From NCBI GenBank assembly GCA_016794345.1, contig JAEUKE010000184.1, forward strand, positions 1-36,650: 36,650 nt of DNA. The letters run 5' to 3'. Position numbers and translations under genes: made by a program. Every line of letters begins with the position of its first letter. Position 1 is the stretch's first letter. The notes under the pieces are model-generated. The model saw nothing but the letters and a program-made list of their open reading frames with translations, did no database searches and had not been told where the DNA came from. Below are positions 1 through 6,685 of the stretch, piece by piece. This DNA comes from Myxococcales bacterium. GTDB taxonomy: Bacteria; Myxococcota_A; Polyangia; Polyangiales; Polyangiaceae.

Positions 1-816
1 CAGCGCCAGCTCATCGAGAGCCTGGTCTCCACCTCGCAGGACTCGTCGAATCGGGGGCTCGCGACGCTGATCGAGGAGGTCCGCGCAGCGCTGCGGTCTT
101 TGGAGAGCGCCTTGGTGACGAGCGCGGGGGTGAGCCGCGAGAGCACGAGCGAGATGACGCGCCTCACGCAGGAGCTGGAAGAGGTCTTCCAGCTCCTGGG
201 CCAGATGCGCGACATCTCTCTGCAGACCCACATCCTCGCCATCAACGCCTCGCTCGAGGCGGCTCGGGCCGGCGACTTCGGCGGCGCGTTCAACGTCGTC
301 GCGGTGGAGGTGCGGCAGCTCGCGAACAAGTCCAACGAGTTCAACGACCGCCTGGGCAACGAGATCGGGCGCGCGCGGAGCTCCATCTCCTCGGTCTGTG
401 ACTCCCTCGTCCGCTCGGTCGAGACCGGCAACAGCGCCGCAGCTGGCGCCAGCGCTCGGAACCTCGCCCTGCTCACGGCTCTCTCCGAGCTCGACAGCCA
501 CCTCTCCGGGCTCCTGTCCCAGCTCGAGACGCTGTCCGCGAGCATCCGCGAGCGGATCGGCATGACCGTCCGCGCGCTGCAGTACGAGGACATGGTGACG
601 CAGATCCAGGCGAACTCGAGCGAGCACCTGCGCCGGATCGAATACGCGGGCACCGTCCTGGGGAAGCTCCTCAGGACCCTCGAGAACAGCCCCTCGAAGA
701 TTACCCCGGAGCTACTCGCCCACTACGAGGGCGCGCTGGTCCGGGCGCTGGCGTGCGAGATCCGCTCGCCGGTCAAACAACAGAGCGTGGAAGAAGGAAG
801 CGTCGAGCTCTTCTGA
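1..816 (+). CDS. Soluble MCP-tip signalling protein with CheZ-like helix (5' end outside window)
   Basis: The frame is open from the first base, so the gene starts upstream of the window; a TTG at 100 is only an internal codon. Bases about 200-330 encode the hairpin tip of a methyl-accepting chemotaxis protein (QTHILAINASLEAARAG, then VAVEVRQLANKS), the part that binds CheA/CheW. No membrane segment is visible in the part present. After a second coiled-coil stretch there is the helix ALQYEDMVTQI (D codon 589-591, Q codon 601-603), which resembles the DxxxQ active-site helix of the CheY-P phosphatase CheZ. The protein ends in EEGSVELF. The next gene starts 50 bases downstream and is also an MCP-type protein, so both probably serve one chemosensory pathway. 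The MCP tip is certain; the phosphatase idea is inference. Confidence 0.85.
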   Translation, partial: QRQLIESLVSTSQDSSNRGLATLIEEVRAALRSLESALVTSAGVSRESTSEMTRLTQELEEVFQLLGQMRDISLQTHILAINASLEAARAGDFGGAFNVVAVEVRQLANKSNEFNDRLGNEIGRARSSISSVCDSLVRSVETGNSAAAGASARNLALLTALSELDSHLSGLLSQLETLSASIRERIGMTVRALQYEDMVTQIQANSSEHLRRIEYAGTVLGKLLRTLENSPSKITPELLAHYEGALVRALACEIRSPVKQQSVEEGSVELF

Positions 817-866
817 GCCACGTAACGACGACGAACACTGCCATGGCGCGAACGAGGAGAACCCCG

Positions 867-3173
867 ATGTCGAATACCCAGCAAAAGGACGCTTCCGACC
901 ATCTTTTCAGCGCGATCTCCAGATCGATGGCGGTGATCGAGTTCGATCTCGACGGGACGGTGCGCGACGCAAACGAGAACTTCTGCCTGGCGATGGGGTA
1001 CGAGAAAGACGAGGTGGTCGGCAAACACCACCGGATCTTCGTCGAGCCGAGCTACGCGAAGAGCCCCGCTTACAAGGAGTTCTGGGCCAAGCTCCGCAGC
1101 GGGCAGTTCGCGAGCGGAGAGTTCAAGCGCCTCCGCGGCAACGGTGAGCCGATCTACCTCCAGGCGACCTACAACCCGGTCTTCGACGAGAACGGCAAGG
1201 TCTACAAGGTGGTCAAGTTCGCGCAGGACGTGACCCCGCAGGTCGAGGAGCGCGAGCGGCTCGCCGGCGAGACGACGCGTGCGGTCGGCGTGTTCGACGC
1301 CATCTCGCGGTCGATGGCCGTCATCGAGTTCGACCTCGACGGGAACATCCGCGAGGTCAACGACAACTTCTGCGCCGCGATGGGCTACGACCGATCGGAC
1401 GTCGTCGGCAAACACCACCGGCTGTTCGTCGAGCCCGCCTACGCGTCCAGCCCGGCCTACAAGGAGTTCTGGGCCAAGCTCCGAAGCGGTCAGTTCGCCG
1501 GCGGGGAGTTCAAGCGCTTGAAGGCGGGCGGCGAGGTCATCTGGCTCCAGGCCACCTACAACCCGGTGTTCGACGCAAACGGTAAGCCGCACAAGGTCGT
1601 GAAGTTCGCGCAGGACGTCACCCAGCAGGTCGAGGAGCGTGAGCGGCTGGCGCGTGAGACGACAAAGGCGGTCGAGACCGGGCTCCGGATCCGGACCGCG
1701 CTCGACGGCTCCACCACGAACATCCTCGTCACCGACGCCGATCTGAACATCGTCTACGCGAACAACACGTTCCTGAAGCTCCTCAAGGAGCACGAGGCGG
1801 CGTTCCAGCGCGAGCTCCCGCAGTTCCGCGTCAGCGACCTGATCGGGACGAGCATCGACCGCTTCCACCGGAACCCGGGGCATCAGCGGCAGCTCCTCGC
1901 GAACCTGCACGGTCATCACCGCTCCAAGCTCACGCTCGGGGGACGCACTTTCGAGCTCATCGCGGCGTCCGCACGGGACGACTCGGGCAAGGCGGTCGGC
2001 TTCTCGATCGAGTGGCTCGACAAGACCGACGAGCTCAAGGCCCAGAGCGAGGTCCAGCGCGTCCTCAGCGGCGCGGTCGAAGGTGATCTCACCCAGCGCA
2101 TCCCCGCGCAGGAGTACCAGGGCTTCCTGCGTGTGCTCGGGGATGGCATGAACAGCTTGCTCGACTCGGTCTCGGACTCGTTCCGCCAGGTGAAGGTCGC
2201 GGTCGAGCAGATCGGTCAGGCGTCGGTCCAGCTTCGGTCCACGAGCCACCTGATGTCCTCCAGCTCGGTGCAGCTGAACCGGGCTGCGAGCGAGTCGTCC
2301 TCCGCGCTCGGAAGGGCTTCGGAGATGGTGAAGGCGAACGCGGAGAACGCGGCCATGGCCAACCAGCTCGTGAGCCAGACGTCGACGGCCGCACAAGACG
2401 GTCAGTCGCGGATGACCGAGATGTCCGAGGCGATGGAGCAGATCAACGCTTCGTCCCAGCAGATCGCGCGGATCATCAAGGTCATCGACGAGATCGCGTT
2501 CCAGACCAACCTCCTCGCGCTCAACGCGGCGGTCGAGGCGGCCCGCGCGGGTCGACACGGCAAGGGCTTCGCGGTCGTCGCGCAAGAGGTCCGCAACCTG
2601 GCGGAGCGGAGCGCGAAGGCGGCGAAGGAGACCGCGCAGCTCATCGAGGACTCGGGCGCGAAGGTCGGACAAGGCGTCCGCATCGCCACGGTGACCGGCG
2701 AGGCGCTGAAGGACATCGTGCAGAACGTGACGAAGGTGGTCGACCTTGCCGGAGAGATCGCCACGGCGAGCGGGGAGCAGGCGAAGGCCCTCCGCGGTAT
2801 CTCGGAGTCGATGGGGCAGGTGACCGAAGGCGCCCAGTCAGGTAGCCAGCAGAGCAACGAGGTCGCCTCCGCCGCGGAGGAGATGAACCGGCAGATGGAG
2901 GTCCTGACGCAGCGGATCGCGAAGTACCGGCTCGCGACCGTCGCGCAGACACCCGCGGCCGCGCTCGCTGGCCTCAGCCCGGAGATGGTGGCGCAGCTGA
3001 TGGCCATGCTGCAGAGCGGGGCGGTCCCCTCCGCCAGCGTGAAGCCGGCCCCGGCGGCGGCGCCGACCAATGGCCACGCGAACGGCCACACGAACGGCAA
3101 GGCCAACGGCCACGGTGACCCTCGAGCCATCCTCCCGCTCGACCGCGACGAGCGCGGCTTCGGCGGGTTCTGA
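867..3173 (+). CDS. Cytoplasmic PAS-PAS-PAS-HAMP-like methyl-accepting chemotaxis protein
   Basis: A 768-residue soluble receptor. The ATG at 867 is chosen because GAGGAG lies 7 bases upstream; an in-frame ATG at 843 has no such site. Two nearly identical PAS domains (about residues 14-125 and 143-254) carry the motifs GKHHR.FVEP, EFWAKLRSGQF, LQATYNPVFD and VVKFAQDVT. A third, divergent PAS follows (about 275-395), then a HAMP-like segment (GDLTQRIP, about 403-445) and the MCP signalling domain, with the tip at about 540-580 (AFQTNLLALNAAVEAARAG, then FAVVAQEVRNLAERS). The tail is low complexity (NGHANGHTNGKANGHGD) before a GGF end. There are no transmembrane helices, so it senses an intracellular signal such as redox state, oxygen or a small ligand. 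The plan resembles BdlA/Aer-type receptors. The ligand cannot be told from sequence. Confidence 0.93.
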   Translation: MSNTQQKDASDHLFSAISRSMAVIEFDLDGTVRDANENFCLAMGYEKDEVVGKHHRIFVEPSYAKSPAYKEFWAKLRSGQFASGEFKRLRGNGEPIYLQATYNPVFDENGKVYKVVKFAQDVTPQVEERERLAGETTRAVGVFDAISRSMAVIEFDLDGNIREVNDNFCAAMGYDRSDVVGKHHRLFVEPAYASSPAYKEFWAKLRSGQFAGGEFKRLKAGGEVIWLQATYNPVFDANGKPHKVVKFAQDVTQQVEERERLARETTKAVETGLRIRTALDGSTTNILVTDADLNIVYANNTFLKLLKEHEAAFQRELPQFRVSDLIGTSIDRFHRNPGHQRQLLANLHGHHRSKLTLGGRTFELIAASARDDSGKAVGFSIEWLDKTDELKAQSEVQRVLSGAVEGDLTQRIPAQEYQGFLRVLGDGMNSLLDSVSDSFRQVKVAVEQIGQASVQLRSTSHLMSSSSVQLNRAASESSSALGRASEMVKANAENAAMANQLVSQTSTAAQDGQSRMTEMSEAMEQINASSQQIARIIKVIDEIAFQTNLLALNAAVEAARAGRHGKGFAVVAQEVRNLAERSAKAAKETAQLIEDSGAKVGQGVRIATVTGEALKDIVQNVTKVVDLAGEIATASGEQAKALRGISESMGQVTEGAQSGSQQSNEVASAAEEMNRQMEVLTQRIAKYRLATVAQTPAAALAGLSPEMVAQLMAMLQSGAVPSASVKPAPAAAPTNGHANGHTNGKANGHGDPRAILPLDRDERGFGGF
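906..1679 (+). repeat. Tandem duplication encoding PAS1 and PAS2
   Basis: Two 387-base (129-codon) units start at 906 and 1293. Long stretches of the encoded protein are identical, for example AISRSMAVIEFDLDG and AYKEFWAKLRSGQFA. This is an internal duplication inside the receptor gene. Confidence 0.85.
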
Positions 3174-3199
3174 GACCGAGCCAAGCGCCGGAGCCGATC

Positions 3200-3240
3200 G
3201 CGCCCCTCGTCCCTACCGGGTCGAGGGGCGCTTCGTCTTT
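3200..3240 (+). terminator. Rho-independent terminator of the PAS-MCP gene
   Basis: A perfect 10-base stem, GCGCCCCTCG (3200-3209) with CGAGGGGCGC (3222-3231), has a 12-base loop and is followed by TTCGTCTTT. It sits 27 bases after the receptor stop codon and touches the end of the convergent marC-type gene. Confidence 0.75.
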
Positions 3241-3869
3241 CAGCTCGAGGCAGTGCGGAGCACGTCCAGGATCACCGGACGCACGCCGTCGATGATGAGC
3301 TGGACGCCGATGACGAGCACGATGAGCCCCATGATCTTGGTGATGAGGACGAGGGAGCTCTTCTTCAGCCTGCCGAGGATGAAGGGCGACAGCGCGAGCA
3401 CGACGAACGTGACGAGGAGCGCGAGAAACAGCGCCACGAAGAACGCGGTGGTGTGGAGGCCACCCGGCGACTGACCCATGAGGATCATCGTCGTCGTGAT
3501 GGCCCCCGGGCCGCTGATGAGCGGCACCGCCAGCGGGGCGACCGCCGGGTCGTCCGAGCCTTCGGTCGCGTGTTTCTCCTCGTGTGTGCCGGAGAGCATC
3601 GGCAACCCCAGGAGGACGAACACGATGCCGCCGGCGATCCGGAAGGCGTCGATTGTGATGCCGAACAGCTTGAACAGAAACGCGCCGCCGACGGCGAACA
3701 CGACGAGGACGCCCAGCGAGACCAGGCAGGCTCGCAGCGCGATGCGCCGGGCCGAGGCGCCGGCCTGCCCGCGGGTGATCGAGGCGAACACCGGGGCCGC
3801 GGCGAGAGGGTCGATCACCGTCAGGAGCGACGAGAAACACAGAAGGCCAAAGGACAGTGCCGTCATCAT
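3240..3869 (-). CDS. MarC family integral membrane protein (NAAT-type transporter family)
   Basis: A 209-residue hydrophobic protein with about six membrane helices. Family hallmarks are the N-terminal segment LLTVIDPLAAAPVFASIT, the middle motif VPLISGPGAITTTMILM and the C-terminal LVLITKIMGLIVLVIGVQLIIDG. MarC/SnatA relatives sit in the inner membrane; one archaeal member transports small neutral amino acids, while the role of most bacterial members is unsettled. The start is the ATG at 3869, with GGAGGAGG about 10 bases upstream. It overlaps the stop of the upstream lrp-type gene as ATGA, so the two are co-transcribed and probably translationally coupled. Pairing with an amino-acid-sensing regulator fits an amino acid export or import role, which is inference. 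A second ATG follows immediately at 3866. Confidence 0.9.
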   Translation of the reverse strand: MMTALSFGLLCFSSLLTVIDPLAAAPVFASITRGQAGASARRIALRACLVSLGVLVVFAVGGAFLFKLFGITIDAFRIAGGIVFVLLGLPMLSGTHEEKHATEGSDDPAVAPLAVPLISGPGAITTTMILMGQSPGGLHTTAFFVALFLALLVTFVVLALSPFILGRLKKSSLVLITKIMGLIVLVIGVQLIIDGVRPVILDVLRTASS

Positions 3870-4357
3870 GACTTCGCCTCCTCCCCCTCGTCGATGTGGA
3901 TGGGGCTGGAGGACTTCGCGCTCGAGAGCACGAACGTCGTCTTGATCCGCGCGATGACGCCCGAGCCGCCGAGCCGAAAGAGCAGGTGCTCGAGCTCGGG
4001 GATGCTCTTCATCGCGACCTTCAAGAGGAAGTCCTCCTCCCCCGCGATGTGATGGCACTCCACCACCTCCGGCAGCTCCTTCACGAGCGAGAGGAGCTTG
4101 GCGTGTACGGCCGCCTCGTGGCTCTTCAGCGTCACGTGGACGAACGCGAGGACCGGCCGACCGACCTTGGCCGGGTCGACGATCGCGGCGTAGCGCTCGA
4201 TGACTCCCGCCTGCTCGAGCTTCCGCATGCGCTGCAGCATCGGCGTGGGAGTCAGGCCGACGGCCTCCGCCAAGGCTGCGTTCGTCATCCTCCCGTGCTG
4301 CTGCACGAGGCGCAGGATCTTCCGATCGATCGCGTCGAGACCAGCAACATCAGCCAT
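3866..4357 (-). CDS. Lrp/AsnC family transcriptional regulator
   Basis: 163 residues, the normal family length. The N-terminal winged helix-turn-helix spans about residues 7-60 (LDAIDRKILRLVQQHGRM, then ALAEAVGLTPTPMLQRMRKLEQAGVI). The C-terminal RAM/AsnC domain (about 65-150) has the signature FVHVTLKSH, HHIAGEEDFLLKV and IKTTFVLS. Such proteins bind amino acids and assemble as dimers to octamers. AGGA lies 7 bases before the ATG. The gene overlaps the MarC-type gene by 4 bases and is transcribed first, so it is most likely the local regulator of that membrane protein. An Lrp-like palindrome lies about 47-61 bases upstream of its start, suggesting autoregulation. The ligand is not known. Confidence 0.93.
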   Translation of the reverse strand: MADVAGLDAIDRKILRLVQQHGRMTNAALAEAVGLTPTPMLQRMRKLEQAGVIERYAAIVDPAKVGRPVLAFVHVTLKSHEAAVHAKLLSLVKELPEVVECHHIAGEEDFLLKVAMKSIPELEHLLFRLGGSGVIARIKTTFVLSSAKSSSPIHIDEGEEAKS

Positions 4358-4403
4358 GTGCGGGTCCTAGCACCGCACCATCATCCGTCAACGCCCAACA
4401 TGG

Positions 4404-4418
4404 CAGCATTTTCTGCTA
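4404..4418. promoter_or_regulatory. Candidate Lrp/AsnC-type operator
   Basis: CAGCATTTTCTGCTA is a dyad (AGCA-N5-TGCT) matching 13 of 15 positions of the E. coli Lrp consensus YAGHAWATTWTDCTR. It is AT-rich in a GC-rich genome and lies just upstream of the lrp-type gene. A TTGACG (-35-like, minus strand, 4391-4386) lies 12 bases closer to the gene, with TAGGAC 16 bases further on. That weak -10 would give a nearly leaderless mRNA, so the promoter call is uncertain. Confidence 0.6.
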
Positions 4419-4445
4419 TGTCGCAGAAGAACGCGCCGACGAGCG

Positions 4446-4484
4446 ACGAAGCAAAGGCCCCGCGAGCCGGAGCTCGCGGGGCCT
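4446..4484 (-). terminator. Rho-independent terminator of the Q-rich lipoprotein gene
   Basis: A perfect 12-base stem (4455-4466 with 4473-4484) has a 6-base loop. On the minus strand it is followed by TTTGCTTC. It lies 26 bases after the stop of the minus-strand lipoprotein gene and separates it from lrp-marC. Confidence 0.85.
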
Positions 4485-4509
4485 CGCGCGCCTGGAGGCG
4501 TTTTTCGGA

Positions 4510-5295
4510 CTACTTCGAGTAGAGCTGAGCGGCGGCGACGCCGCTGCCCGCCTTGGCCGTCATGACGTACTTCGCGTTGACGCCGACGGGCGCCTGCCAG
4601 CGGAAGCAGTTGCCGTTGGCGCCGACCACCGCGGTCGCGCCCGTCATGTTGTCCTGCGCGAGGGCGGGCGGCTGACCCGGCAGAGGCGCCACGACGACGA
4701 TCACGATGTCGAGCTCGGTGATGCCGGCGCCGGTGCCGATGACCGTGTAGCACTTGTTCGGCATGAGCTGGAACGCCTGCTCGAGGCTCTGCCCGGCCTG
4801 GAAGTTACCCGCGAGGACGCCGCCCTCTTTCGCCATGCCCGGCGCGTGGGTGGTCTGCAGCTGCATGAGCGGGATCGTCGCGACCGTCGCGAGGTTCGGA
4901 TCGATCTGTTGCGCGGCCCCGCCGCCCTGCTGCGTGCCGCCCGTGGTTCCACCCGTGGTTCCGCCCGTCGGGAAGCCGGGGATCTGCGGGATGGGAAGGC
5001 CGAAGAGCCCAGGCTGCTGGCCCGCGTTCGGGTCGGTGGGCTGCTGCTGAGGCTGCTGCTGCGGGAACTGGCCGGGCTGCTGCTGCGGATACTGGCCGGG
5101 CTGCTGCTGGGGGTAGCCCGGCTGCTGCTGCGGATAGCCCTGCTGACCGTAGCCAGGCTGCTGACCATAGCCGCCCTGTTGGCCGTAGCCAGGTTGCTGG
5201 CCGTAGCCGTAGTTGGCTTGATCGCTCTGGCGCTTCTCGCAGCCGGTGATGACGCCCAAGGACATGAGGGAGACGAGAACGATCGAGCGATTCAC
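4510..5295 (-). CDS. Lipoprotein with Q/G/Y/P-rich repeats and a conserved C-terminal domain
   Basis: A 261-residue exported lipoprotein of unknown function. The GTG at 5295 is chosen because GGAGG lies 5 bases upstream (5305-5301); an in-frame ATG at 5322 lacks this. The signal peptide ends in the lipobox ITGC (Cys19). Then come repeats of the type GYGQQP and GYPQQQPGQ (about residues 27-86) and short GGTT repeats, a flexible low-complexity linker. The C-terminal domain (about 125-261) has KCYTVIG (Cys182), PPALAQD, ATAVVGANGNCFRW (Cys230) and a VMTAKAGSG ending. This domain is shared with the divergent gene at 5501-6106, so the two are paralogues. The two shared cysteines could form a disulfide. 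No recognised family. Confidence 0.85.
   Translation of the reverse strand: MNRSIVLVSLMSLGVITGCEKRQSDQANYGYGQQPGYGQQGGYGQQPGYGQQGYPQQQPGYPQQQPGQYPQQQPGQFPQQQPQQQPTDPNAGQQPGLFGLPIPQIPGFPTGGTTGGTTGGTQQGGGAAQQIDPNLATVATIPLMQLQTTHAPGMAKEGGVLAGNFQAGQSLEQAFQLMPNKCYTVIGTGAGITELDIVIVVVAPLPGQPPALAQDNMTGATAVVGANGNCFRWQAPVGVNAKYVMTAKAGSGVAAAQLYSK
5036..5214 (-). repeat. In-frame Q/G/Y/P-coding short tandem repeats
   Basis: Imperfect 18- to 24-base units encode GYGQQP, GYPQQQP and GQYPQQQP. Such repeats are prone to length change by slippage and give a disordered spacer between the lipid anchor and the folded domain. Confidence 0.75.
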
Positions 5296-5310
5296 GGAGA
5301 CCTCCAGGTT

Positions 5311-5333
5311 TCGAAACGACATCTCGAAACGAC
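5311..5333. promoter_or_regulatory. Direct repeat of TCGAAACGAC between divergent lipoprotein genes
   Basis: TCGAAACGAC occurs at 5311-5320 and again at 5324-5333, a 13-base period, just upstream of the GTG start of the minus-strand gene. Related TTCGA words follow at about 5347-5360. It could be an operator or part of the 5' leader; nothing in the sequence decides which. Confidence 0.35.
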
Positions 5334-5500
5334 TCTTACATACACTTCGACGCGCTTCGAGAGTTCCTATTCTCGGGCCCCGAAAGCAACACGAGCCGAG
5401 GGGCGGGGAACTTGCTTCCGGCGCAGAGCACCGGCCGCGTATGCTAGCGCGAGTTCGGGCGGGCCCGAGAGGCCCAGCAAGAAAACGGAGGAGACCGACG

Positions 5501-6106
5501 ATGATGATCTCGAGGAGCACGGCCGTAGGCGCCCTCGCGCTGAGCGCGTTCGCGGCAGGGTGCGGTGACAAGGAACCGGAGTTCCCCGAGAACCCCCCGC
5601 CGAGCGCGACCGTGGTGGCGCCGCCGCCGCCCACGACCACCGCGAGCGCCACGCCTCCGCCCCAGCCTGCCTGCGACGCCGTCCAATCGGTCGCCTTCCA
5701 GACGATGTTCGCCGAACGCGCCAAGACCGAAGCGCCGCGCATGGAACCGGAAGGCGGCGTGGTGTGCGGCACCGTCGCGACCGAAGGCGGCACCGTGTCG
5801 GGCCCCACGTTCTTCATGCAGCCGGGCATGTGTTACACGGTCATCGCCAACGCGCTGCCGAACGTGTCGGAGGTCGACGTGCAGATCGTCGGCGACGCAG
5901 CGGCGGCCGGCATCCCGCCGGCGCTCGCCGCGATCTTCTCCGCGCCGCTCGCGGTGGACTCGGACACCGGCGCCATGGCGACGATCGGAGCCAAACAGAA
6001 CTGTTACAAGTGGGCCTGGCCGATCCCGGCCGCGGCGAAGCTCGTCGTGAAGGCGCGCACCGGAACGGGCCCGGTCGGCGCGCAGGTGTTCCGACGAAAG
6101 CAGTGA
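5501..6106 (+). CDS. Lipoprotein paralogous to the divergent Q-rich lipoprotein
   Basis: 201 residues. The ATG at 5501 has GGAGGAG 7 bases upstream; a second ATG follows directly. The signal peptide ends in AAGC (lipid Cys21), then a Pro/Thr/Ala-rich linker (about 30-56: PPPSATVVAPPPPTTTAS). The C-terminal domain has MCYTVIANAL (Cys111), PPALAAIF, GAMATIGAKQNCYKW (Cys168) and KLVVKARTGTGPVGAQVF. It matches the domain of the divergent neighbour segment by segment (CYTVI, PPALA, TGA.A..GA..NC..W, AK..V.AK.G.G..), so the pair arose by duplication and acquired different linkers. Extra cysteines at CDAVQ and VVCGTV may pair within the domain. Probably anchored in the outer membrane or periplasm; function unknown. 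Confidence 0.87.
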   Translation: MMISRSTAVGALALSAFAAGCGDKEPEFPENPPPSATVVAPPPPTTTASATPPPQPACDAVQSVAFQTMFAERAKTEAPRMEPEGGVVCGTVATEGGTVSGPTFFMQPGMCYTVIANALPNVSEVDVQIVGDAAAAGIPPALAAIFSAPLAVDSDTGAMATIGAKQNCYKWAWPIPAAAKLVVKARTGTGPVGAQVFRRKQ

Positions 6107-6115
6107 CGTAGACGC

Positions 6116-6155
6116 AAAAACGGCAACGTCTTCTCTCGAGAGGAGGACGTTGCCG
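6116..6155 (-). terminator. Rho-independent terminator of the HU-like gene
   Basis: A 10-base perfect stem, CGGCAACGTC (6121-6130) with GACGTTGCCG (6146-6155), is extended by inner pairs around CTCGAG. On the minus strand it is followed by TTTTT (6120-6116). It lies 58 bases after the HU-like stop codon. It could also slow plus-strand transcription from the lipoprotein gene, although that side has no T-run. Confidence 0.75.
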
Positions 6156-6213
6156 TGGCTTCGCCCCCGCCCCCTCGGCGGGGCCGAGGGGAGAGGGAGG
6201 AGCTTCGGTCGGA

Positions 6214-6552
6214 TCAGCCGACCGCTTCTTTGATCGCCTTGATGGGGCGAGCGCGGACCGACTTGCTGGCCGGCTTGGCCGGGAAGGTCATCGGCTCCTT
6301 GGTGAAGGGGTTGACGCCCTGGCGAGCCTTGGTCGCCGGCTTGGCGACGACGCGGAACTTGGCGAAGCCCGGCATCGTGAAGAGCTTGCTCTTCTTGAGC
6401 TCCCGGTGCCCGACCGAGATGAGCGACTCGAGCACAGCCTTCACCTGCTTGCGGGTCACCTCGTCACCGACCGACTCGGTGATCGCCGTGATGAGACCGT
6501 TCTTGCTGAGAGCCTTCTTGGAGCCGCCCGCGGCAGCCTTCTTCGTAGCCAT
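6214..6552 (-). CDS. HU family DNA-binding protein
   Basis: 112 residues. The start is the ATG at 6552 because AGGAGG lies 8 bases upstream. A short lysine/alanine-rich N-terminal extension (MATKKAAAGGSKK) precedes the usual HU fold: helices with LITAITESVGDEVTRKQVKAVLESLI, then the GFAKFRVV strand, the DNA-clasping beta arm with the conserved Asn81-Pro82, and PASKSVRARPIKAIKEAV at the end. HU proteins dimerise, bend DNA and compact the nucleoid. The arm (ATKARQGVNPFTKEPM) differs from the E. coli arm but keeps NP at its tip. Transcribed alone, with its own terminator. Whether it is the main HU or a specialised paralogue cannot be judged from this window. Confidence 0.92.
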   Translation of the reverse strand: MATKKAAAGGSKKALSKNGLITAITESVGDEVTRKQVKAVLESLISVGHRELKKSKLFTMPGFAKFRVVAKPATKARQGVNPFTKEPMTFPAKPASKSVRARPIKAIKEAVG

Positions 6553-6648
6553 GATCGAAACCTCCTGGCGGGACGCCAGGCCCCACCAACGACGGGTGCT
6601 CGGCAACACCGCCGAACACCTGGATAGTGGTGACTAACGTACAGAGGC

Positions 6649-6674
6649 ATTTTCCGGCTGGGAAGCCAGAAAAT
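6649..6674. repeat. AT-ended inverted repeat downstream of the giant TPR gene
   Basis: ATTTTCCGGCT (6649-6659) pairs with AGCCAGAAAAT (6664-6674), with one G-T pair and a 4-base loop. It lies 12 bases after the TPR stop. The T-run is on the 5' side on both strands, so it is not a canonical terminator. It could be a 3' stabilising hairpin or a protein site upstream of the HU-like gene. Confidence 0.4.
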
Positions 6675-6685
6675 CGGCTGGAGGC

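Noticed and set aside
723..2672. Minus-strand open frame of about 650 codons
   Set aside because: Antisense shadow of the PAS-MCP gene, whose domains are unmistakable.
6649..6674. Rho-independent terminator of the giant TPR gene
   Set aside because: The stem is good, but the T-run is at its 5' side on both strands; kept only as an inverted repeat.
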